From Perlucidibaca piscinae DSM 21586 (GTDB lineage: Bacteria; Pseudomonadota; Gammaproteobacteria; Pseudomonadales; Moraxellaceae): a stretch of DNA of 64,000 nucleotides. The stretch is from NCBI RefSeq assembly GCF_000420045.1, contig NZ_ATUE01000006.1, forward strand, positions 310,001-374,000. The letters run 5' to 3'. Within the stretch, counting starts at the first letter, position 1; each line of letters opens with the position of its first letter. The translations under genes were made by a program, and so were the position numbers. Below the pieces are notes generated by a model, which did not search any database, had not been told where the DNA came from, and saw nothing but the letters and a program-made list of their open reading frames with translations. Below, piece by piece: positions 32,035-41,700 of this stretch.

Positions 32035-33078
32035 TTACCAGCGGACAAATTGGTCTTCGACGAAGCCCGTCAAGGAAGTGACAGGATATATTGTCTCATT
32101 TACGCGCAAATGTCCGTCAAAGACACCGAAAATTTGCTGGAAGTGACTGGCGACCAGGGGCAGGCGCATTTTTTCCTGATGTCGCCCGAGGGCGGTGAAG
32201 CGCAGATCGACCTGGCCATCCAGCGACACGATGTGCCAGGGCGCCAGCGGCTTACGCTGCTCGAAATGAAATGCGGTCCCGGTCACAGGGACCAGGCGTC
32301 CGTCCAGCCACAGGCAGTTCTCGCTGTGCGTGGTCTCGTTGACGCCGCAGGAGAGATTGAGGCCGATGGTCACCGCCGGCGCGTTTGCGGGCTGGCTGAG
32401 TCCGGACAGGCAGGCCCAGTTCCACCAGGTCTCGCGACGCATGTAGCCGCAGGAGAAGTCGTGGTGGCCCATGGCACCGCAGGCGGCCAGATCGACGAGG
32501 CGGCTGCCCCAGCGCAACGTGCCGGTCAGCGGCAGGCCGGCGGTCTTGTTGGCGTAGACCCAGCCGTGATAGCCGGCACGCGTGCACAGCGACATGGGTT
32601 CGAAGCCGGTCTCGGGCATGTCGGCATCAATGCTCAGGGTGTCGCCCCAGCGCACCTGCAGCGATTTGCTGCGCGGTGTTCCCTGATAGCGCTGCACGAT
32701 GTTCAGATCGCCGCTCTGGAAGCGGCTTTCACCCTCCACCGGGCTTTGCGACAGGGTCATGCCGAGATGCCCCGGCAGACGCACCGAATGCGTCAGCTTC
32801 TCCCCGCTGTGGCGGTCGAAGACATAGAGAAAGACGCTGTTGAGGTAGCCCAGATCGATCAGGGCACAGCCAAAGATCAGGTCACGGCTCATGCCGCCGA
32901 AGTACTGGAACTGCTTGTAGCCGAGATGCCGCGCCAGCAGGCCGCGCGCATGTCCGAAGGCATCGCGCTGGTCGTCCAGGGCCGGATCGATGCGCTGGAC
33001 GCTGTCGGCAAAGCGGCCGAAGCGTGGCTGTCCCTGGGTGAACAGGGACTCGGGATCAAGCAGCCCGGCGCGGCTCAT
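32035..33078 (-). CDS. DUF2804 domain protein
   Basis: The 347-residue protein matches DUF2804: WGDTLSIDADMPETGFEPMS, YHGWVYANKTAGLPLTG, ETWWNWACLSG and HSENCLWLDGRLVP are in the expected order across residues 140-290. The fold is probably a beta-rich lipocalin-like domain. It has no signal peptide. Function is unknown. In this window it sits in a run with an acyltransferase and an esterase-like protein, which is consistent with lipid handling, but no residue-level evidence supports an enzymatic role. Confidence 0.8.
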   Translation of the reverse strand: MSRAGLLDPESLFTQGQPRFGRFADSVQRIDPALDDQRDAFGHARGLLARHLGYKQFQYFGGMSRDLIFGCALIDLGYLNSVFLYVFDRHSGEKLTHSVRLPGHLGMTLSQSPVEGESRFQSGDLNIVQRYQGTPRSKSLQVRWGDTLSIDADMPETGFEPMSLCTRAGYHGWVYANKTAGLPLTGTLRWGSRLVDLAACGAMGHHDFSCGYMRRETWWNWACLSGLSQPANAPAVTIGLNLSCGVNETTHSENCLWLDGRLVPVTGTAFHFEQRKPLAPWHIVSLDGQVDLRFTALGRHQEKMRLPLVASHFQQIFGVFDGHLRVNETIYPVTSLTGFVEDQFVRW

Positions 33079-33083
33079 GGCGT

Positions 33084-33368
33084 TCAGACCGTGCGCTGCA
33101 GCAGGGCCAGGAAAGGAGCGGCCTGGGCGTGGCCCTGGAGCAGGTCGGTCAGGGTCTGGCCATTGCGGTTGCGCGCCTGCAGATCACGACCGGCGGCGCT
33201 GAAGAAGGTCAGGAAGCGGGCGAAGTCGTCGTCACGCATGTGCTTGTAGGCGGTGTAGAGAACATGAAAGTCAGCCGATTCGCCGGCGGGCGGCTGGCGC
33301 TCCAGGTAGGACTGGATGCGTTCGTCAGACCAGGTTTCGCCGAAACGGGCGGGTTGCGAGAGGGCCAT
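33084..33368 (-). CDS. PA4642-family small conserved protein
   Basis: The 94-residue protein resembles the Pseudomonas PA4642 family: TWSDERIQSYLERQPPAG, DFHVLYTAYKHMRDDDFARF and LTFFSAAGRDLQARNRNGQT are conserved blocks. The final part (NRNGQTLTDLLQGHAQAAPFL) resembles a single ankyrin-like helix-turn-helix. ATG 33366-33368 is chosen; upstream in-frame codons have no similarity to the family. Function is unknown. It lies 5 bp ahead of DUF2804 and 11 bp after the acyltransferase. Confidence 0.75.
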   Translation of the reverse strand: MALSQPARFGETWSDERIQSYLERQPPAGESADFHVLYTAYKHMRDDDFARFLTFFSAAGRDLQARNRNGQTLTDLLQGHAQAAPFLALLQRTV

Positions 33369-33379
33369 GAGGAGTCCTG

Positions 33380-34294
33380 TCAGTGGTGTGAAGAGGGGGC
33401 CGCTGTCAGCAGCCTGTCCAGGGTATTGTCTTTCTCTGCCCAGATATTGCCAATCCATTGCTGGAATTCGGCGCGATAGGCGGCATCGTTCTCGTAGCTG
33501 GAATGGCAGAAATGCGGCGGAATGTCGCGCAGGCGCACATCGACGACGATGCGACGCACGCGGCCGCAGCAGAAGTCCCAGAAGCTGGGCACGCCATCCG
33601 GATAGGCGATGGTCAGGTCGAGCACGCAGTCCATGCGCTCGCCCAGAGCCGACAGCACGAAGGCGGGGCCGGCCGCCTTGGGCTTGAGCAGGTGCCGGTA
33701 GGGCGAGGCGGTAGCCTGGTGCTTGGCCGGCGTGAGGCGGGTGCCTTCGATGTAGCTGAGCACGCTGACCGGATAATCCGCGTACTTGGCGCAGGCCGCA
33801 CGTGTGGTTTCCAGATCCTTGCCGCGCAGCTGCGGTTTGCGCGCCAGAAGCTCCTTGCTGTAGCGCTTCATGAACGGATAGTCGAGGGCATAGACGGCAA
33901 GGCCCACCACCGGCACGTAGAGCAGCTCCTGCTTGATGAAGATCTTCAGGGGCGGAATGCGCCGGTTGAGCACGTGGAAACTGGTCAGGATGTCGAGCCA
34001 GGCTTGGTGGTTGGCCATGACGAAGTACCAGCGGTCACGACGCAGGGTTTCCATGCCATGCACCTCCCAGCGCAGGCCGGGCAGCAGCCGGTAGAGGCGA
34101 CCGTTGTTGGAGGCCCAGTTCTCCTGCACCGCCGTCAGCAGGCGTCGCACTGGCGGAGCCAGCGTCGGCAGCCACAGGGCCAGCAGCTTGAGCGGGCTCA
34201 GCAGCAGAATCAGCAGCGAGGAAAACACGGTGCTGGCAATCAGCAGCGTGCCCATGATGACGCCTCGCAAAGGGGCGGGAAGCAGTGACAGCAT
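33380..34294 (-). CDS. YihG-type PlsC-family acyltransferase
   Basis: This PlsC-fold enzyme probably transfers an acyl chain to lysophosphatidic acid. The 304-residue product has two N-terminal hydrophobic segments (about 12-38), the catalytic NHQAWLD (HX4D) motif (about 94-100) and SYIEGTRLTPAK (EGTR motif), as in E. coli YihG. ATG 34294 is chosen because the hydrophobic region follows directly; ATG 34255 and a more distal ATG 34372 are alternatives. It heads a run with PA4642-type, DUF2804, DUF4282 and esterase-like genes. Confidence 0.85.
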   Translation of the reverse strand: MLSLLPAPLRGVIMGTLLIASTVFSSLLILLLSPLKLLALWLPTLAPPVRRLLTAVQENWASNNGRLYRLLPGLRWEVHGMETLRRDRWYFVMANHQAWLDILTSFHVLNRRIPPLKIFIKQELLYVPVVGLAVYALDYPFMKRYSKELLARKPQLRGKDLETTRAACAKYADYPVSVLSYIEGTRLTPAKHQATASPYRHLLKPKAAGPAFVLSALGERMDCVLDLTIAYPDGVPSFWDFCCGRVRRIVVDVRLRDIPPHFCHSSYENDAAYRAEFQQWIGNIWAEKDNTLDRLLTAAPSSHH

Positions 34295-34445
34295 GAGCAA
34301 CCTGGTGACGTGAAAACGGACTGAGCAGCCGAGTATGTCGACAGGCTCCGCAAACGGCAATCGTTCTGACATCTTGCGTCAGGCTGGCTGAGCGATCTCG
34401 TCATTGGCAATCACCGGCCAGACTGGCTAGGATCGCGACTCATCA

Positions 34446-34465
34446 GTCACGCAGTCTCGCGTGAC
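34446..34465. promoter_or_regulatory. Perfect 7-bp inverted repeat ahead of the racemase-like gene
   Basis: GTCACGC (34446-34452) and GCGTGAC (34459-34465) flank a 6-base spacer. A -10-like TAGGAT (34427-34432) lies just upstream, so the repeat would overlap the transcript start and could be an operator or an early mRNA hairpin. The ribosome-binding site GAGGA comes after it. Confidence 0.45.
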
Positions 34466-34487
34466 CTGTCTGCCTGAGGAAATTGCG

Positions 34488-35672
34488 ATGCCTGGTCCGC
34501 TTGCCGGCTTGAAGGTTCTGGATTTTTCGACACTGCTGCCCGGTCCGTTCGCCACCATGATGCTGGCCGATCTGGGCGCAGAGGTGCTGCGCGTGGAGTC
34601 ACCGTCGCGACCGGACATGGTGCGGCTGATGCCGCCACTGGCCAGTGACGGCAACTCGGCGGCGCATGGCTACCTGAACCGCTCCAAGCGCTCCATTGCG
34701 ATCGACCTGAAGTCGCCGGACGGCGTCGAGATCGTCAAGCGCCTGGTCAAGGACTACGACATCGTCGTCGAGCAGTTCCGTCCCGGCGTCATGGACCGCC
34801 TAGGTGTCGGTTACGAGGCGCTCAAGGCCGTCAATCCCGGCCTGATCTACTGCTCCATCACCGGCTACGGCCAGGACGGTCCCTACAAGGACCGCGCCGG
34901 TCATGACATGAACTACCTGGCCATTGCCGGGGTGCTGGGTTACAACGGTCGCCGCGAGACCGGGCCGGCGCCGATCTCGGTGCAGGTTGCCGACGTGGCC
35001 GGCGGCTCCTGCCATGGCGTCATCGGCATTCTTGCCGCTGTCATCCACCGCAGTGCCAGCGGCGAGGGCCAGCACATCGACATCTCGATGACCGATGCCG
35101 CTTTCAGCCTGCATGCCCTGACCGCGCCGGGCGCCCTGATGGGTGGGGATCAGCCGGATCTGGAAACCACCCAGCTCAATGGCGGCAGCTTCTACGACTG
35201 CTACCGCACCGCCGATGGCCGTCATTTCTCGGTGGGCGGACTGGAACCGCAGTTCTTCATGCAGTTCTGCGCCGCCATCGGTCGCCCCGAGCTGGCGCCG
35301 CAAGGCCTGGACATGCGTCCGGAGTCGGTGGCTGTGCTCAAGCAGGCCATCCAGGCCGAAATGGCCAAGAAGACCTATGCCGAATGGTCGGCGATCTTCG
35401 CGGCGCTGGATTCCTGCACTGAGCCGGTACTGAGCTTTGCCGAGGCGGTTGAGCACCCGCATGTGCAGGCACGCGAGCTGGTGATCGAGGTCGAGCAGCT
35501 CGATGGCGGCCGCCAGCGGCAGCTGGCGTCGCCGATCAAGTTCTCGAAAACCCCGCCGGTGTATCGTCACAGCGGCGTCAGCCTCGGTCAGCACACCCGT
35601 GACGTGCTGCGCGAGGCCGGCTACAGCGACGACGAGATCAGCGCGCGCCGCTCGGCCAACGTGATTTTCTGA
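34488..35672 (+). CDS. Family III CoA transferase, alpha-methylacyl-CoA racemase-like
   Basis: CaiB/BaiF-type enzymes move CoA or, in the AMACR branch, epimerise 2-methylacyl-CoA. The 394-residue product starts MPGPLAGLKVLDFSTLLPGP and contains KRSIAIDLKSPDG, the AMACR-like catalytic His in GHDMNYLA (about 137-144), and the Asp in VADVAGGS. These fit racemase better than formyl-CoA transferase, where the nucleophilic Asp lies in a different context. ATG 34488 has GAGGA 7 bp upstream. It is monocistronic by spacing: 91 bp precede modA. A role in branched-chain or methyl-branched fatty acid breakdown is likely. Confidence 0.85.
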   Translation: MPGPLAGLKVLDFSTLLPGPFATMMLADLGAEVLRVESPSRPDMVRLMPPLASDGNSAAHGYLNRSKRSIAIDLKSPDGVEIVKRLVKDYDIVVEQFRPGVMDRLGVGYEALKAVNPGLIYCSITGYGQDGPYKDRAGHDMNYLAIAGVLGYNGRRETGPAPISVQVADVAGGSCHGVIGILAAVIHRSASGEGQHIDISMTDAAFSLHALTAPGALMGGDQPDLETTQLNGGSFYDCYRTADGRHFSVGGLEPQFFMQFCAAIGRPELAPQGLDMRPESVAVLKQAIQAEMAKKTYAEWSAIFAALDSCTEPVLSFAEAVEHPHVQARELVIEVEQLDGGRQRQLASPIKFSKTPPVYRHSGVSLGQHTRDVLREAGYSDDEISARRSANVIF

Positions 35673-35738
35673 TCCTGCGTGCAGGCAGGGCAGTGACGTC
35701 AGCCAACGTGTAAACTGGCCGCGTCGCTGTCCTGTCGA

Positions 35739-35753
35739 GCGTGCCTGGCACGC
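35739..35753. promoter_or_regulatory. Palindrome in the modA leader
   Basis: GCGTGCC-T-GGCACGC is a perfect 7-bp inverted repeat with a single central base, 10 bp ahead of the modA ATG and downstream of a -10-like TAAACT (35711-35716). It does not resemble the ModE Mo-box. It could be an operator or a structure over the ribosome-binding site. Confidence 0.4.
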
Positions 35754-35763
35754 AGGGTGTGCC

Positions 35764-36534
35764 ATGCCGCTGTGTCGTTCACTCCTGCTTTTCTGCCTGC
35801 TGCTGTGCCAGCCGCTGACGGCCGCTGCCGCCAGCATCACCATCGCGGCGGCATCTGACCTCAAGTTCGCCATGGACGAGGTCATTGCGGCCTTCAAGCA
35901 GCGTCACCCCGGCGATCAGGTCGAGGTCGTCTACGGCTCGTCCGGCAAGTTCCAGACCCAGATCCGCCTTGGTGCACCTTATGACCTGTATTTCTCGGCC
36001 GACATCGCCTACCCGCGTGCGCTCGCCGAGGCTGGCCTCGCCGCCTCGCCGGTGACGCCCTATGCCCATGGCCGGCTGGTACTGTGGAGCACCCGGCCTG
36101 ACAGCCGCACGCTGACGCTGGCCAGCCTGGCTGATCCGGCGATTGGCCGCATTGCCATTGCCAATCCCCGCCATGCACCCTATGGCAAACGTGCCGTCGA
36201 GGCCTTGCAGGCTGCCGGTGTCTGGTCACGGGTCGAGGCAAGGCTGGTGCAGGGCGAAAGCGTGTCGCATGCCGCGCAGTTCGTGCAGAGCGGCAATGCC
36301 CAGGTCGGCATCATCGCGCTGGCACTGGCGTTGAGTCCGGAGCTGGCGCGCCAGGGCGGCTATCAGCTCATCCCGGACAGCCTGCATGCGCCGCTGGAGC
36401 AGGGCTTCATCATCACCCGGCGCGCGGCCGGCAACGCGCTGGCGCGCCGCTTTGCCGCCCACATGCAGGCGGATGACACGCGTGCGCTGATGCAACGCTA
36501 CGGGTTTGTCCTGCCTGAGCGTGAGCGGCGCTGA
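35764..36534 (+). CDS. modA: Molybdate ABC transporter substrate-binding protein
   Basis: ModA captures molybdate or tungstate in the periplasm. The 256-residue product has a signal peptide (about 1-23, ending TAAAA). Oxyanion-binding motifs follow: ITIAAASDLKFAMDEV and VVYGSSGKFQTQIRLGAPYDLYF-type sequence split over residues 57-80, with conserved serines in ASD and SSGK. NPRHAPYGKRAVEAL follows around 137. modB begins 37 bp later, giving the operon modABC. Confidence 0.94.
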   Translation: MPLCRSLLLFCLLLCQPLTAAAASITIAAASDLKFAMDEVIAAFKQRHPGDQVEVVYGSSGKFQTQIRLGAPYDLYFSADIAYPRALAEAGLAASPVTPYAHGRLVLWSTRPDSRTLTLASLADPAIGRIAIANPRHAPYGKRAVEALQAAGVWSRVEARLVQGESVSHAAQFVQSGNAQVGIIALALALSPELARQGGYQLIPDSLHAPLEQGFIITRRAAGNALARRFAAHMQADDTRALMQRYGFVLPERERR

Positions 36535-36571
36535 ACCAGCACATGCGTAAGCGCGCAAGGAGTGTGGCGAG

Positions 36572-37270
36572 ATGCTGATGGCAAGTGACTGGCAGGCGCT
36601 GTGGCTGACCGCCCAGCTGGCGGCGATCGTCACCGCGCTGCTGCTGGTCATCGGCACCCCCATCGCCTGGTGGCTGTCACGTACCCGCTCCCTGTGGAAA
36701 GGCCCGGTTGCTGCCGTGGTGACCTTGCCGCTGGTGCTGCCGCCCTCGGTCCTGGGGTTCTATCTGCTGCTCGCGATGGGCCCCGAGGGTCCGCTCGGGC
36801 AGCTGACCGATGCCCTGGGCATGGCGCCGCTGTCGTTCAGCTTCGAAGGTCTGGTGGTCGCGTCGCTGTTCTATTCGCTGCCGTTCATGGTGCAGCCGCT
36901 GCTGGCGGCCTTCGAAAGCGTCGGCAGGCGCCCGCTCGAGGTGGCCGCGACCCTGCGTGCCTCGCCGCTGGATGCCTTCTTCAGTGTCGTGGTGCCGCTG
37001 GCGGCGCCGGGCTTCCTCACCGCCTGCGTGCTCACCTTCGCGCACACGGTCGGCGAGTTTGGCGTGGTGCTGATGCTGGGCGGCAATCTGCCCGGCGAAA
37101 CCCGTGTCGCCTCGGTGCAGATCTATGACCATGTCGAGGCGCTGGATTATGCCTCGGCCCACCGTCTGGCCCTGGTCCTGCTGATCTTCTGCTTCGCGGT
37201 CCTGCTGGTGCTGCATGCCGTTCGCCTGCGCCAGCGCCGCGCGGACAGCAGTCAGGAGAGCGCGTCATGA
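36572..37270 (+). CDS. modB: Molybdate ABC transporter permease
   Basis: ModB forms the inner-membrane channel for molybdate. The 232-residue protein has about five helices and the permease EAA loop (VAATLRASPLDAFFSVVVPLA, about 127-147, with the conserved G replaced in a compact form), plus TFAHTVGEFGVVLMLGGNLPG typical of ModB. ATG 36572 has AAGGAG at 36557-36562. It overlaps modC by 4 bp. Confidence 0.95.
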   Translation: MLMASDWQALWLTAQLAAIVTALLLVIGTPIAWWLSRTRSLWKGPVAAVVTLPLVLPPSVLGFYLLLAMGPEGPLGQLTDALGMAPLSFSFEGLVVASLFYSLPFMVQPLLAAFESVGRRPLEVAATLRASPLDAFFSVVVPLAAPGFLTACVLTFAHTVGEFGVVLMLGGNLPGETRVASVQIYDHVEALDYASAHRLALVLLIFCFAVLLVLHAVRLRQRRADSSQESAS

Positions 37271-38334
37271 CCGGGCTGCAGGCCCGTTTTCATCTGCAGC
37301 GTCCGGGCTTCTGCCTGGATGTCGCGCTCGACCTGCCGGCACGTGGCGTGACGGCACTGTTTGGTCCTTCCGGGTCCGGTAAGACCACGCTGCTGCGTTG
37401 CATCGCCGGCCTCGAACGTGCCCGCGGCAGCGAACTGGTGGTGGCAGGAGAGGTCTGGCAGGACGCCCGCCACTGGCTGCCGCCGCATCAGCGGCCGATC
37501 GGCTACGTGTTCCAGGAAGCCAGCCTGTTCCCGCACCTGAACGTGCTCGACAACCTGCGCTACGGCCAGCGTCGACAACGTGACGCGCAACGCATCAGCC
37601 TGCAGCAGGCCATCGACCTGCTCGGCATCGGGCACCTGCTGGCGCGACGTCCGCAGGCGCTGTCAGGCGGCGAGCGCCAGCGCGTCGCCATTGCCCGGGC
37701 ACTGTCGGTCAGCCCGCGTCTGCTGCTGATGGACGAGCCGCTGGCGGCACTGGACCTGCAACGCAAGCGCGAGATCCTGCCGTATCTCGAGCGTCTGCAT
37801 GACGAGCTCGACATGCCGGTGATCTATGTCAGTCATGCGCCTGACGAGGTCGCCCGCCTGGCGGATCATCTGGTGGTGCTGGACGAGGGCAGGGTGACGG
37901 CCAGCGGCGCGCTCGGTGATGAGCTGGTGCGCTTCGATCTGCCCGTCCGGCTCGGCGAGGATGCCGGCACCGTGCTTGACGGCGCCGTTGCCGAGATCGA
38001 CAGGGACTGGCACCTGGCGCGTGTCGACATAGATGGCGGCAGCCTCTGGGTGCGTGACTCGGGGCTGGTCGTTGGCCAGCGCGTGCGCCTGCGTGTGCTG
38101 GCCCGCGACGTCAGCCTGGCGCTGGAGCCGGGCCGCAGCAGCATCCAGAACCTGTTGCGCGGGCAGGTCGACGCCATCGCCGACGATGACCATCCGGGTC
38201 AGGCCCTGGTACGCGTCCGTGTCGGGGACACCCGGCTGCTGGCGCGACTGACGCGTCGCGCCATCGCCAGTCTGGGCGTGGCCCCCGGGCAGGATCTGTG
38301 GGTGCAGATCAAGTCGGTGGCCTTGCTGGCCTGA
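37267..38334 (+). CDS. modC: Molybdate ABC transporter ATPase with TOBE domain
   Basis: ModC powers molybdate import. The 355-residue product has Walker A GPSGSGKTT (about 36-44), signature LSGGERQRVAIARAL, Walker B LLLMDEPLAALD and switch His in YVSHAPDEV. The C-terminal region (about 290-355) is a TOBE/MOP domain that can bind molybdate and regulate transport. It is the last gene of modABC and faces the DUF3147 gene with an 18-bp gap. Confidence 0.95.
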   Translation: MTGLQARFHLQRPGFCLDVALDLPARGVTALFGPSGSGKTTLLRCIAGLERARGSELVVAGEVWQDARHWLPPHQRPIGYVFQEASLFPHLNVLDNLRYGQRRQRDAQRISLQQAIDLLGIGHLLARRPQALSGGERQRVAIARALSVSPRLLLMDEPLAALDLQRKREILPYLERLHDELDMPVIYVSHAPDEVARLADHLVVLDEGRVTASGALGDELVRFDLPVRLGEDAGTVLDGAVAEIDRDWHLARVDIDGGSLWVRDSGLVVGQRVRLRVLARDVSLALEPGRSSIQNLLRGQVDAIADDDHPGQALVRVRVGDTRLLARLTRRAIASLGVAPGQDLWVQIKSVALLA

Positions 38335-38352
38335 TGCCGGATGCAGGACGAC

Positions 38353-38703
38353 CTAGAGCAGATCGATGCCGTATCGGCGCAACAGCCAGGCAAAGGCGGC
38401 AAAGCAGACGCTGGTGATCACGATGCAGCTCAGCAGGGTCAGCCAGAAGCCGACACGTGGCAGCAGCAGCGGAAACGCCAGGAACATGGGCAGCGTAGGC
38501 AGCACATACCAGAAGGTGTACCAGGCATGGTTGGCGATCCGTGCCTGGGGCTGGTTTTCCAGATAGAGCCAGATCAGCGTCAGGATGGTGACCAGGGGCA
38601 GGGCGGCCACCAGTCCGCCCAGCTTGTCACTGCGCTTTGCCAGCTCCGACACCAGCACGACCATCGCCGCGGTGATCAGGTACTTGCTTGCAATCCAGAT
38701 CAT
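38353..38703 (-). CDS. DUF3147 small membrane protein at the end of the czc operon
   Basis: The 116-residue protein has four predicted helices (for example MIWIASKYLITAAMVVLVSE and GLVAALPLVTILTLIWLYLE), matching DUF3147. Its function is unknown. Its start overlaps the czcA stop by 4 bp (38700-38703), so it is translationally coupled to the efflux pump. DUF3147 genes next to heavy-metal RND pumps occur in other Proteobacteria, suggesting an accessory role. Confidence 0.8.
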   Translation of the reverse strand: MIWIASKYLITAAMVVLVSELAKRSDKLGGLVAALPLVTILTLIWLYLENQPQARIANHAWYTFWYVLPTLPMFLAFPLLLPRVGFWLTLLSCIVITSVCFAAFAWLLRRYGIDLL

Positions 38704-41700
38704 CGTGCGTCTCCTTCTTTCGTTGGTGCGGTGTCATTGGCGATGCCACCAGTCCTGGCCATGTCGCCAAACCTCAGATACAGGCTGGGCACCACGAACA
38801 TGTTCAAGGCCGTGGATGAGAGCAGACCGAACAGGATCACCACCGCCATCGGGGCCTGGATCTCGCTGCCCGGTTCACCGGCGGCCAGCGCCAGCGGAAC
38901 CAGTGCCAGACCGGCTGCCAGCGCTGTCATCAGGATCGGCAACAGGCGCTCTCCAGCCCCTCTCAGTATCGCGGTTCGCAGATCCTGAACCCCTTCGACC
39001 TGCACCAGGTGGCGGATATGCGACACCAGCATGACCCCGTTGCGGGTGGCGATGCCGAACAGCGTGATGAAGCCGATCAGGGTGGCCACCGACAGCACGC
39101 CGCCGACCACATGCATGCCGACCACGCCACCGATCAGCGCCAGCGGCAGGTTCAGCATCACCACCAGGGCATCGCGCGTGGAGCGGAACGCCAGGTACAG
39201 CAGCATGAAGATGCCAGCCAGCACCATGGCACCCAGCACGGCCAGGGTTTGCGTGGCCTCTCTCGCGCTTTCGAACTGGCCGCCGTATTCGATGAAGTAG
39301 CCAGCCGGCAGCGTGACCTGCTGCGCGACGCGACGCTGAATGTCCTCGACCACGCTGGACAGGTCGCGCTCGGCGACATTGACCATGACCACGATCTTGC
39401 GCTGCACGTTCTCGCGACTGACCAGATTGGGGCCGCGGTCGCGCGTCACCTCGGCCAGCGCCGACAGCGGCAGGCGTGCGCCGGACGCGGTAGTGATCAG
39501 GGTCGACTGCAGTGCCTCGAATGACGCCCGCGCCGCCGGGTCGAAGCGCACCACCAGATCAAAGCTGGCCTGGCCTTCCAGGATGCGCGACACCTCGCTG
39601 CCGGCAAGCGCCGTCTCGACGGCATCGGACACCTCGCGCACGGACAGTCCATGCTGCGCGATGGCATCGCGGCGGAAGCGGATGCTGACAAACGGAATGT
39701 CCGCCTGCTGCTCGAGGGCGACGTCGACGGCACCGGGCACGCCGGTCGCGACACTCCTCACCGATTCGCCCAGCGTGCGCAGCGCCTGCAGGTCAGGGCC
39801 GAAGAGCTTGATGGCAATATTGGCCCGGGTGCCGGACAGCATGTGGTCGATGCGGTGCGAGATCGGCTGGCCGATGACGACACTCATGCCGGACAGTGCC
39901 GCGAAGTCGGCGCGCAGTGCTGCCAGCAGCTCGCCCTTGTCGCGCTCCTTCATCACCAGGGTAGTCTCGATTTCCGAGGCATGAATCTCCTGGGCATGCG
40001 GATCGGCAGGAGCGCGCCCGGTGCGTCGTGCGGTAGCCACCACCTCCGGCTGCGCCAGAAGGATCGCTTCAACGCGCTGTGCCATGCGATCGGATTCGGC
40101 CAGTGATGTGCCTGGCAACGTGGTGACGTTCACCGTCAGGCTGCCCTCGTTGAAGTCGGGCAGAAAGGTGCGACCGGCGCTGAACAGCGCCAGCAAGGCA
40201 AGCACCAGCGCGAGGCCCGAGATGCCGGCCACCCGTTGCCAGTGCGGCAGCAGGCGGGTCAGGCTGCGTTCGTACCAGGCCTTGAGCCGGCTGATCAGCA
40301 CCGGCTCGCGATGGGCCAGCACCTGCGGGTCGTCAGGCAGAAAGCGCTCGGCAAGCAGGGGCGTGACCGTGATGGCCACCAGCAGCGAAGCACTCAGGGC
40401 CACCACATAGGCAAAGCCCAGTGGTGCCAGCAGACGTCCCTCCACGCCGGTCAGGAAAAACACCGGCAGGAACACCAGCATGATGATCAGCGTGGCGAAC
40501 ACGATGGAGCCCTGGATCTCGCGGGTTGCCTCGAACACGACCTGGCGAACCGGAGCACGGCTGGCGCTGCCGGACTCCCTGCGCTGACGCAGGCGCCGCA
40601 TGATGTTCTCGACGACGATGATGGCGTCATCGACCAGGGCGCCCAAGGCGATTGCCAGGCCGCCCAGTGTCATCGTGTTCAGCGAGGCACCCAGGGCATG
40701 CAGAATCAGGATCGCGACCATCAGCGACAGGGGCAGGGCCACCAGCGTCACCGCCGTGGCACGCCACGACAGAAGAAAGGCGAACACGATGGCAATCACC
40801 AGAATCACGCCGTCACGCAGTGCCGACAGCAGGTTGTCCATCGCCCGCTCGATGAAGTCGGCCTGGCGAAAGATTCTGCTTTCTATCGTCATGCCTGCCG
40901 GCATGCTGCCCTGCAGGACGGCAAAGCTGTCATCCAGGCGTTGCGTCAGGGCCAGCGTGTTCACGCCCGGCTGTTTCTGGATCGCAAACACCACAGCAGG
41001 CTTGCCATTGTGCGATGCCGTTCCGCGCACCGTGCCCACGCCGATGGCCACCTCGCCCAGATGGCGCACAAGCACCGGCTGGCCAGCCACCACGGCCACC
41101 AGGGTCGAGCCGATATCGTCCATTGACTGCAGACGGCCCAGCCCCTGGATCAGGTACTCCTGGCCGTTCTCCTGATAGAAGCCGGCCGGCGTGTTCTGGT
41201 TGCTCTGGCGCAGGGCCTCAAGTACCTGATCCACCGTGATGCCGTATGTCGACAGCCGCTCCGGGTCGAGGGTGACCTGATACTGCTTCTCGTCACCGCC
41301 AATCGTGAGCACATCGGCAACGCCGGGCACGGCAAGCAGGCGTCGCCGGACGACCCAGTCCGCCGTTGTCTTCAGGTCGGCGCCGGAGGCGCGGTCCGAC
41401 GTCAGCGCGACAAACATGATCTCGCCCATGACCGATGCCGCCGGGGCCATCTGTGGCGGCGGCAGATCGGCTGGCAGCGCGGAACGCGCCAGCTGCAGCT
41501 TTTCAGCCACGATCTGACGGGCTTCCCGGATCTCCATGCCCCAGTCGAACTCGACGGTGATCACCGCCAGGCCAATGCTGGTGTTCGAGCGCACCCGGCG
41601 CACGCCGGGCGAGCCATTGAGCGCGGTCTCGATGGGGAAGGTGACCAGGCTTTCGACATCGGTCGGTGACATGCCGTGCGCTTCCGCCACCACGGTGACT

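Noticed and set aside
35673..35763. ModE-type Mo-box ahead of modA
   Set aside because: The AT-rich TATA-containing Mo-box pattern is absent; only a GC-rich palindrome is present.
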